A DNA stretch of 11,845 nt from an uncultured Lentisphaeria bacterium (GTDB lineage Bacteria; Verrucomicrobiota; Lentisphaeria; JABSQK01; CAJWLW01). The stretch lies in the NCBI GenBank assembly GCA_913042885.1, contig CAJWLW010000128.1, positions 1 to 11,845 on the forward strand, in the 5' to 3' direction. Shown here piece by piece: positions 7,452-11,845 of this stretch. The first letter of the stretch is position 1. Every line of letters begins with the position of its first letter. The notes beneath the pieces were generated by a model. That model was not told where the DNA came from. It saw only the letters and a program-made list of their open reading frames with translations, and searched no databases. A program made the position numbers and the translations under genes.

Positions 7452-7973
7452 TCAGGCACTCACGTGTTTAGCCAGAATATACCCGAGAACGCAGACAACC
7501 AGGAACAGCACGACGATGGTTCCAGTCACCATCATTTTGATCTTGGGATTATCGGCGCCCTTCGCCCCTTTCCCGGCGAACGGGCTGAAATTGGACATCT
7601 CCTCGACGGCCATCCCACCGGCGGTGTCTTCCAAGTTGATTCCGGTCTGCGTCGCCATTGCTGAAGTGATTGACTGGTCTTCGCAGTCGAACATGATCTC
7701 AATGCCGCCGACCTGCAGAATATCACTGTTCACCAGACGCTGCTCGGTGATTCGCACACCGTTGATCCGCGTCCCGTTGGTGCTGCCCAGATCGCGGGCC
7801 GAATATGTCCCGTCCTCGTTGCGAACAAGGTCACAGTGACGACCGCTTACCGTCGGGTCGGGGATACAGATGCTCTCCTGCTCACCCCGCCCGATCGAGT
7901 ACATTTCTTCACTAAGTTCGTAGGTTTGCCCTCGCAATTGCTCTGACAAAACAACCAGTTTCGGTGTAGCCAT
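7452..7973 (-). CDS. FHA-domain protein with C-terminal membrane anchor
   Basis: 173 residues. Seen: an N-terminal FHA domain (about 4-95) with the phosphopeptide-binding signatures SIGRGE near residue 26, TVSGRH near 41 and DLGSTNGTRING near 61-72, so all usual ligand contacts (Arg, Ser, His-adjacent loop, Asn) are in place. A Gly/Ala/Met-rich linker follows, then one hydrophobic segment (about 147-168, MMVTGTIVVLFLVVCVLGYIL) ending close to the C-terminus: a tail-anchored topology with the FHA domain in the cytoplasm. Known: FHA domains read phosphothreonine, often on substrates of Hanks-type kinases. A Hanks kinase is encoded about 1.2 kb away in the divergent operon, which makes a kinase-reader pair plausible (inference). 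It precedes ftsH on the same strand by 157 nt. Start chosen for GGGA 6 nt upstream. A near-consensus promoter at 8044-8072 serves it. Confidence 0.85.
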   Translation of the reverse strand: MATPKLVVLSEQLRGQTYELSEEMYSIGRGEQESICIPDPTVSGRHCDLVRNEDGTYSARDLGSTNGTRINGVRITEQRLVNSDILQVGGIEIMFDCEDQSITSAMATQTGINLEDTAGGMAVEEMSNFSPFAGKGAKGADNPKIKMMVTGTIVVLFLVVCVLGYILAKHVSA

Positions 7974-8032
7974 GTCGGGTCCCGTTCACTCCGGAGCGAT
8001 TTCCGGATATATTTGCAATGGATGGAAGAGAC

Positions 8033-8047
8033 TATTGAAAGTCAATA
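8033..8047. promoter_or_regulatory. Dyad over the -10/start of the FHA promoter, candidate operator
   Basis: TATTGA (8033-8038), 3-bp spacer, TCAATA (8042-8047): a perfect 6-bp inverted repeat covering part of the -10 and the predicted transcription start. A protein bound here would block RNA polymerase, so a repressor site is the natural reading; no identity can be given. Confidence 0.4.
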
Positions 8048-8072
8048 TATGATAAACCTCAACCCGTGTCAA
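8044..8072 (-). promoter_or_regulatory. Near-consensus sigma70 promoter of the FHA gene
   Basis: On the minus strand, TTGACA (8072-8067, 6/6) and TATATT (8049-8044, 5/6) are separated by exactly 17 bp. The expected start near 8037 leaves a leader of about 64 nt before the ATG at 7973. The -35 lies inside a nested inverted repeat, CAACCC (8060-8065) with GGGTTG (8079-8084) around GTGTCAACAC. Confidence 0.72.
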
Positions 8073-8076
8073 CACA

Positions 8077-8089
8077 AAGGGTTGCACAC
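8077..8089 (+). repeat. 13-nt motif AAGGGTTGCACAC, copy 1
   Basis: The same 13 bases occur at 11738-11750, where TTGCAC serves as a plausible -35. Here the motif sits just upstream of the minus-strand FHA promoter, and on the plus strand no -10 lies at the right distance, so it may be a regulator site rather than a core promoter element. A shorter 9-nt copy, GTTGCACAC, lies at 8217-8225. Confidence 0.45.
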
Positions 8090-8155
8090 AAACCTGTAAA
8101 TCTACCCGTACCTTGCCGAAAAACAAGACCCTGTCGCCACCTCCCAACCATAACA

Positions 8156-8172
8156 TGTGACGAACCGTCACA
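8156..8172. promoter_or_regulatory. CRP/FNR-like dyad TGTGACG-N3-CGTCACA
   Basis: A perfect 7-bp inverted repeat with a 3-bp spacer. The outer half-sites TGTGA and TCACA are those of the E. coli CRP consensus, but they are 7 bp apart instead of 6, so a direct CRP assignment is not safe. The site ends 1 bp before a TTGACG -35 candidate facing pal, a position used by activators. Confidence 0.45.
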
Positions 8173-8173
8173 A

Positions 8174-8204
8174 TTGACGGCATTGTTGCGACGCCGGAAA
8201 TAAT
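8174..8204 (+). promoter_or_regulatory. Candidate promoter of the pal-kinase-coaDE operon
   Basis: TTGACG (8174-8179, 5/6) and AATAAT (8199-8204, 5/6) with a 19-bp spacer, longer than the optimum of 17. Promoters with poor spacing often depend on an activator, which fits the dyad directly upstream. The leader would be about 250 nt, so a promoter closer to pal may exist that I could not see. Confidence 0.32.
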
Positions 8205-8462
8205 CGCAAGTTTCCAGTTGCACACCGCTTATACGCGATATAGGTTGAGGAAATTCCATACAAGTTGTCGCGAGGCTCCCATATCCGACCCTGCCCTCTC
8301 GCCGCAACAGCTTGCGACATAACCACTTGGCACCTACAGAATAGCGCCGGGCACAGTACGCAACTGTTGATGGACGATCCAGTAATGTGGGTATGCCCGG
8401 AGCGCTGTTTCGCGGCACCAACCACAATCTGTCACCACCTGCCATAAAGGACGTTCACTAAC

Positions 8463-9158
8463 ATGTACCGAGCCTTGACCTTTGCAGCCCTGGCAACTCT
8501 CGTCGGTTGCCGTACCCCGGCCCTCCTGCCACCTGTCGTCGACTCGCAGGAACTGCCGCCGTACACCGTACTCACAAACACGATGCCGGACGCTGCGCGA
8601 AACCATAGCGATCAGAATACCGCCGACAACAACGCCGGTAACACCGGCAACGACGCTTCGGGAATTACCGGTCTGCCCGGTCATGATGGTGGTTTCCGCG
8701 TGATCGAGCCGCCAACAAACCCACGCGAAGACTGGGACAAGTGGACGACATACGACGACCCACTGCCGGTCAGCGGTGGCGACAAAGGCACCATGGTCGT
8801 GTTCCTGGATCCCGATCAACGTTGGACGCCGATTTATTTCGCCTACAACCGGAATGTGATCGGCGACACCGAACGACGCAAACTCGAACTGCTCGGGCAG
8901 TACCTGCTCGAGAACACCCGCTACCAATTGGTCATCGAAGGGCATTGCGACGAGCGCGGCAGCGACGCATATAATCGTGCCCTGGGCGAGAGCCGGGCCA
9001 TCATCGTGCGCGATTATCTCGTCGACCTCGGAGTCGATCACAACCGCATACACACCCATTCTTACGGCGAAGACAAACCCGCTGAAACCGGCACGAGTGA
9101 ACGTGCATATGCCAAAAACCGTCGTGCCGAGTTCGTCGTGTTGTCACCTGAAAATTAA
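8463..9158 (+). CDS. pal: Peptidoglycan-associated lipoprotein (Pal/OmpA-like)
   Basis: 231 residues. Seen: a short lipoprotein signal peptide with lipobox LVGC (Cys16 becomes the acylated N-terminus), a long Asn/Asp/Gly/Thr-rich linker (about 35-75), then a C-terminal OmpA-like domain (about 120-228). It has the Pal hallmarks IEGHCDERGSDAYN with the diaminopimelate-binding Asp, GESRA, HTHSYGEDKP and AKNRRAEF with the conserved Arg. Known: Pal is anchored in the outer membrane, binds the meso-diaminopimelate of peptidoglycan and works with TolB/TolA in envelope constriction at division. No tol genes are present here, and the linker is longer than in E. coli Pal. The unusual Cys in GHCDERG replaces the common Ala. 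First gene of an apparent operon: the kinase starts 13 nt after its stop. AAGGA is 11 nt upstream of the ATG. Confidence 0.88.
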   Translation: MYRALTFAALATLVGCRTPALLPPVVDSQELPPYTVLTNTMPDAARNHSDQNTADNNAGNTGNDASGITGLPGHDGGFRVIEPPTNPREDWDKWTTYDDPLPVSGGDKGTMVVFLDPDQRWTPIYFAYNRNVIGDTERRKLELLGQYLLENTRYQLVIEGHCDERGSDAYNRALGESRAIIVRDYLVDLGVDHNRIHTHSYGEDKPAETGTSERAYAKNRRAEFVVLSPEN

Positions 9159-9171
9159 CAACTCCGCAAGC

Positions 9172-10158
9172 ATGAACAGCGCCCGAAAATGTCGTAAATG
9201 TGACGAACCCATTTCGGGCAACGTTCCCCCCGACGGCATCGTCGTGCGCTGCGAAAGCTGTCGCTGGCTGAATATTTTCCTGGCGCCGGACAGCGACGGA
9301 AAGTTGCGGTTCGGCGAGTACGAGGTCATTCAGGAAGTCGGGCAGGGTGCAAATGCCGTTGTCTGCAAAGCCACGAAAAGTGATGACGACAACATCCGCG
9401 CTGTTAAAATCTTCTTCGCCGAGCTGTCAGTGAATTCGCATGCATACAGCGAGTTCACGCGCGAAACCGAATTCTCTGTCGGTGTCGTCCATAACAATAT
9501 CTGCCGCACGTACAGCGGCGGCGAGATTGAGGGCAACCGGTATCTCGAACTGGAATTTATCGACGGCATCAACCTCGCACAATACCTCGAATACTATGAC
9601 GCCATGGACCCAATGGACGCGTTCACGGTAGCGACCCACGTTGCCATCGCCCTCGATTTTGTCTGGTCCGATTTTCTCGCCATTCACCGGGACATCAAAC
9701 CACAGAACGTAATGGTCGACAAGGCCGGCTACGTCAAGGTGCTCGACTTCGGCCTGGTCACCGCCCACGAACGTTCGGCCGTCGACATCAGTGCCGTCGA
9801 AGGCACGCCGTTCTACCTGAGCCCCGAGAGCGTCACCCAGGATGCCTACCAGGACAATCGTTCCGACATCTACTCGCTCGGCTGCACCCTCTATCATCTG
9901 ATCGCCAATGAGCCGCCGTTCTGCTATGACGAGCTGCTCGATGTTATCAACGCCCGCATCAAAGAGCCGGCGCCCGATGTCCGTAAGGTCAAGCCGGATA
10001 TCCCGGAGACGGTCGCCAACGTCCTGCTGACCATGATGGCGCGAGAACCTGAAGACCGCTATGTCACGGCGCGAGAGTGTCTCGATGATCTGCAGCGCGT
10101 CATTCGGGGCGAAGCACCGCTGCTGATCGATCCGTCGCGGCCGAAAGTGAACGTCTGA
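9172..10158 (+). CDS. Hanks-type Ser/Thr protein kinase with N-terminal zinc ribbon
   Basis: 328 residues when started at the ATG 13 nt after pal; the frame stays open upstream to 8977, but that part overlaps pal and is not kinase-like. Seen: a putative zinc ribbon with CxxC pairs C7-C10 and C27-C30, then a complete kinase domain (about 50-315): glycine loop GQGANAVV (57-64), ATP lysine K79 in AVKIF, catalytic HRD (172-174) with K176 and N179, DFG (192-194), a GTPFYLSPE activation/APE region and the D-x-YSLG segment. All catalytic residues are present, so it should be active. No membrane segment, so it is cytosolic, unlike PknB-type receptor kinases. Known: such kinases phosphorylate Ser/Thr on proteins read by FHA domains. 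Lies between pal and coaDE with gaps of 13 and 14 nt. Its ribosome site is weak, suggesting coupling to pal translation. The substrate is unknown. Confidence 0.9.
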   Translation: MNSARKCRKCDEPISGNVPPDGIVVRCESCRWLNIFLAPDSDGKLRFGEYEVIQEVGQGANAVVCKATKSDDDNIRAVKIFFAELSVNSHAYSEFTRETEFSVGVVHNNICRTYSGGEIEGNRYLELEFIDGINLAQYLEYYDAMDPMDAFTVATHVAIALDFVWSDFLAIHRDIKPQNVMVDKAGYVKVLDFGLVTAHERSAVDISAVEGTPFYLSPESVTQDAYQDNRSDIYSLGCTLYHLIANEPPFCYDELLDVINARIKEPAPDVRKVKPDIPETVANVLLTMMAREPEDRYVTARECLDDLQRVIRGEAPLLIDPSRPKVNV

Positions 10159-10172
10159 CCCAGGGTAAACGC

Positions 10173-11306
10173 ATGCGAGCTATCTACGCATTTTCCGGTG
10201 ATCCGATCACTTACGGGCATATCGACATTGCCCAGCGCGCTGCACGCACGTACAGCGAAGTCGTGGTCGCAATCGGTGAAAATCCACAGAAGGTCGGTGA
10301 CTACCTGTTCACCAGTGACGAACGTCTGGCTTTGTCGCAGCAGTGCTTCAACGGTCTCGATAACGTCAACTGCGTCCGCTTCACCGGGTTGCTCGCCGAA
10401 TACGCCTATCGCAATGACTTTGACTTCATCGTCCGCGGCGTCCGCAACAACAGCGACCTCGAAGGCGAGATGGTGCAGTTCGCCGTCAACGACAGTCTGC
10501 ACGCCGACGTCGACACCGTTTTCTATCCAACCCGTCCGGGGTTGTCGCACATCAGTTCCAGCGTCGTGAAGGCAATCGTCGCCGATGGCGGAGATGTCAG
10601 CGATTACTGCCCTCTGCATGTCAAAGAAGCCTTGGAGCGGCGCATACGCGGCACCTTCACGGTCGGCATTGCGGGCGGCATTGCTGCCGGCAAGACACAC
10701 GTCGCGCAGCAACTTGTCGAGCAATTGCAGAAGCAGGTGACCGCAACCTACATCAGCCTCGACGAAGTCGGTCACTACGTGCTCAGCGATTCCGACGGTG
10801 CCATCTACCGCAAGACCCGCGACCGCATCGCTGCCGAGTTCGGGCAGCATCTCGTGCTCAAGAGCAGCGCCATCGACCGCCGTGCCCTCGGCCAGATTGT
10901 CTTCGCCAATCCCGCTGCACTGACGCAGTTGAACCAGGTCATGCGCGAGCCCATGCTGGCCCGGCTGTATGAGGAGACGCAGACCTCACCGCGCGGCATT
11001 GTCGTGCTCGAAGGTGCCATCCTCGTCGAAGCGCAATGGACCAAGTTGGTCAATAACAACATCATCCTGGTCGATGCTTCCGAAGCAGTCCGACTCGAGC
11101 GCCTGATGAACCGGTCGCAGATCGAGACGAGCGAAGCCCGCCCGAAGATCGAGCGACAGGTGAGCAGCGACGAACGCCGCACCATGATGGAACGGCATAT
11201 CGCCGATGACGGGTGGGGCCGGCTCTGGCACCTCAACACCAACGATGGCAACCCCGACATCGCCGCGCTGTGCAACGATATCCTGGCGATCTTCGAAGAA
11301 CGGTGA
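10173..11306 (+). CDS. coaD/coaE: Fused phosphopantetheine adenylyltransferase-dephospho-CoA kinase (CoaD-CoaE)
   Basis: 377 residues carrying the last two steps of coenzyme A synthesis in one chain. Residues 1 to about 158 are a full-length bacterial CoaD (E. coli 159): DPITYGHIDI with the nucleotidyl-transfer motif TYGH (13-16), the VRGVR segment and ISSS (127-130). It adds AMP from ATP to 4'-phosphopantetheine. Residues about 162-377 are a full CoaE with Walker A GGIAAGKT (168-175), the DE-VGHYVL segment after strand 2 and an FANP/ALTQLNQVMREPM lid region; it phosphorylates the 3'-OH of dephospho-CoA. The common GTFDP in CoaD is FSGDP here and the Asn before GH is Tyr, both noteworthy. No stop or frameshift lies between the halves, so this is a genuine fusion. 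Metazoan CoA synthase is an analogous fusion but with a different adenylyltransferase type. AGGG lies 7 nt before the ATG; the kinase stop is 14 nt upstream. Confidence 0.92.
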   Translation: MRAIYAFSGDPITYGHIDIAQRAARTYSEVVVAIGENPQKVGDYLFTSDERLALSQQCFNGLDNVNCVRFTGLLAEYAYRNDFDFIVRGVRNNSDLEGEMVQFAVNDSLHADVDTVFYPTRPGLSHISSSVVKAIVADGGDVSDYCPLHVKEALERRIRGTFTVGIAGGIAAGKTHVAQQLVEQLQKQVTATYISLDEVGHYVLSDSDGAIYRKTRDRIAAEFGQHLVLKSSAIDRRALGQIVFANPAALTQLNQVMREPMLARLYEETQTSPRGIVVLEGAILVEAQWTKLVNNNIILVDASEAVRLERLMNRSQIETSEARPKIERQVSSDERRTMMERHIADDGWGRLWHLNTNDGNPDIAALCNDILAIFEER

Positions 11307-11372
11307 GAGGTTCACCACGAAAACACACTTGATCGCACGGCACCGGCCCTAAGCAAGATCACTGATCATATC

Positions 11373-11405
11373 GCAGGTCCCAACAGCAGTGGACTGCGGA
11401 CCTGC
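11373..11405 (+). repeat. Bulged hairpin downstream of coaDE
   Basis: GCAGGTCC (11373-11380) pairs with GGACCTGC (11398-11405), and inside it GCAG (11386-11389) pairs with CTGC (11394-11397) around a TGGA tetraloop. The two stems stack on the 3' side, leaving a CAACA bulge on the 5' side: 12 base pairs in total. Only three T follow, so intrinsic termination is doubtful; an RNA-stabilising end or a protein-binding RNA are alternatives. Confidence 0.6.
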
Positions 11406-11418
11406 TTTGCGACAATCC

Positions 11419-11439
11419 GCATTTCTCACAGGGAAATGC
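11419..11439 (+). repeat. 7-bp stem, 7-nt loop hairpin
   Basis: GCATTTC (11419-11425) and GAAATGC (11433-11439) are exact reverse complements around TCACAGG. It follows the bulged hairpin after 13 nt, so both could belong to one folded RNA. Confidence 0.55.
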
Positions 11440-11651
11440 AGCTGGAGAGTTGGTGACTTGGCCCCCTCTCTGCAAGATTCGCCGCCGCCCCAACCATCTC
11501 GCCGGTGCCAATACTTTGTCTACACCCCGCGCAGCCTGACTCGCGGCCCTGGTGATCATTCGACAACGCCGGGCGCAATGCTGCACCCCGAACCACGGTC
11601 AAGATTGATTCCATATTCGCGGTACCGTCTTCGTCGTTGTCACATATATCA

Positions 11652-11671
11652 GGACAAAGGGTAGATTGTCC
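11652..11671 (+). repeat. 6-bp stem hairpin with alternative pairing
   Basis: GGACAA (11652-11657) pairs with TTGTCC (11666-11671) around an 8-nt loop. The loop's GGG could instead pair with the CCC ending at 11672, giving a mutually exclusive fold. It lies about 70 nt before the promoter of the last gene. Confidence 0.4.
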
Positions 11672-11742
11672 CTACGCCTCCCCCACCCCGTCGCGATCTT
11701 TGCGACTCCGCACTTTTGACCCCTACCGGGCGCCGCCAAGGG

Positions 11743-11772
11743 TTGCACACTCCGGCCTCCTGATGATATAGT
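11743..11772 (+). promoter_or_regulatory. Sigma70-type promoter of the gene at the window end
   Basis: TTGCAC (11743-11748, 4/6) and TATAGT (11767-11772, 5/6) with an 18-bp spacer. The -35 lies in the 13-nt motif AAGGGTTGCACAC (11738-11750), repeated upstream of the FHA promoter. A start near 11779 leaves a leader of about 42 nt before the ATG at 11821. Confidence 0.55.
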
Positions 11773-11820
11773 CCCAACGCTGATTCAACAATTCCACTTC
11801 AACCCCGACTCTTGCGATCC

Positions 11821-11845
11821 ATGGCACACGTCAACGAACACTATC
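11821..11845 (+). CDS. Start of a gene cut by the window end; possibly LL-diaminopimelate aminotransferase (dapL)
   Basis: Only eight codons are visible: MAHVNEHY. They follow a credible promoter but no clear Shine-Dalgarno site. The pattern Met-Ala-x-Val/Ile-Asn-(Glu/Asp)-x-Tyr/Phe is how many DapL proteins begin, and DapL is the usual lysine/diaminopimelate aminotransferase of PVC bacteria; it converts tetrahydrodipicolinate directly to LL-diaminopimelate. Eight residues cannot prove this, so no symbol is given. Confidence 0.4.

Larger units (their letters stand above)
7974..8462. other. Divergent regulatory region between the FHA gene and the pal operon
   Basis: 489 bases without a convincing gene. 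Contents: leader, dyad and sigma70 promoter for the FHA gene (8033-8072), a nested inverted repeat around its -35, a 13-nt motif shared with the promoter at the right end of the window (8077-8089), a CRP/FNR-like dyad (8156-8172) and a candidate promoter toward pal (8174-8204), then another copy of the 9-nt core GTTGCACAC (8217-8225). From about 8245 to 8440 I see no clear signal until the AAGGA ribosome site at 8447, 11 nt before the pal ATG. Confidence 0.6.
11307..11820. other. Hairpin-rich non-coding region after coaDE
   Basis: 514 bases with no supportable gene; open frames here are short and lack ribosome sites and family resemblance. It contains three clear inverted repeats (11373-11405, 11419-11439, 11652-11671), a smaller GTCGC/GCGAC stem (11690-11706) and a sigma70-type promoter near the right end. 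No U-tract terminator is evident. An unannotated structured RNA cannot be excluded; I recognise no known RNA family. Confidence 0.55.

Noticed and set aside
8326..8345. TTGGCAC as a sigma54 -24 element upstream of pal
   Set aside because: The required GC at the -12 position is not at the correct 10-bp distance from the GG.
8977..9171. Upstream extension of the kinase frame, overlapping pal
   Set aside because: It lies in another frame within the conserved Pal domain and reads as a Ser/Thr/Pro-rich shadow; the zinc ribbon begins right after the ATG at 9172.
11389..11664. 91-codon plus-strand frame after coaDE
   Set aside because: No ribosome binding site, no recognisable domain, Pro/Arg/Ser-rich composition, and it runs over the hairpins.

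Overview
The window looks like chromosomal DNA of a moderately GC-rich, Gram-negative (diderm) bacterium: it encodes a Pal-type peptidoglycan-binding lipoprotein, membrane FtsH and well-formed sigma70-type promoters. The mixture of an FHA protein, a zinc-ribbon Ser/Thr kinase, a mutarotase-fold protein and a possible dapL start would fit the PVC superphylum (Lentisphaerota, Kiritimatiellota, Planctomycetota and relatives), but that placement is inference. I see no mobile element, CRISPR array, rRNA or tRNA.

Layout. (a) 1-2782, plus strand: the 3' part of an RsmC/RlmG-like rRNA guanine-N2 methyltransferase, a galactose-mutarotase-fold protein (DUF6786-like) and a glutaredoxin 2 (GrxB). (b) 2783-3096: non-coding, with a 14-bp perfect palindrome and an overlapping 12-bp inverted repeat. 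(c) 3097-4983: a small stand-alone cyclic-nucleotide-binding-domain protein (plus strand) convergent with a response regulator fused to a class III nucleotide cyclase (minus strand). (d) 5108-7973, minus strand: FtsH with an acidic tail, preceded by a C-terminally membrane-anchored FHA protein. (e) 7974-8462: a divergent control region with a near-consensus sigma70 promoter for the FHA gene, a dyad over its -10/start, and a CRP/FNR-like dyad facing the pal operon. (f) 8463-11306, plus strand: a compact apparent operon of Pal lipoprotein, zinc-ribbon Ser/Thr kinase and a fused CoaD-CoaE protein carrying the last two steps of coenzyme A synthesis, with gaps of 13 and 14 nt. (g) 11307-11820: a gene-free, hairpin-rich stretch ending in a promoter, then the first codons of a new gene, possibly dapL.

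How they may work together. Signalling is over-represented: a phosphorylation-gated cyclase, a cNMP-binding-fold protein, an FHA (phospho-Thr reader) protein and a Hanks kinase lie within about 7 kb. The kinase and FHA genes flank the same divergent regulatory region and could form a writer/reader pair. The strongest oddities are the single-chain CoaD-CoaE fusion using the bacterial-type CoaD, the loss of the phosphate-binding Arg in the cNMP-binding protein beside a cyclase with non-canonical purine-selecting residues, and the dyads in the regulatory regions.
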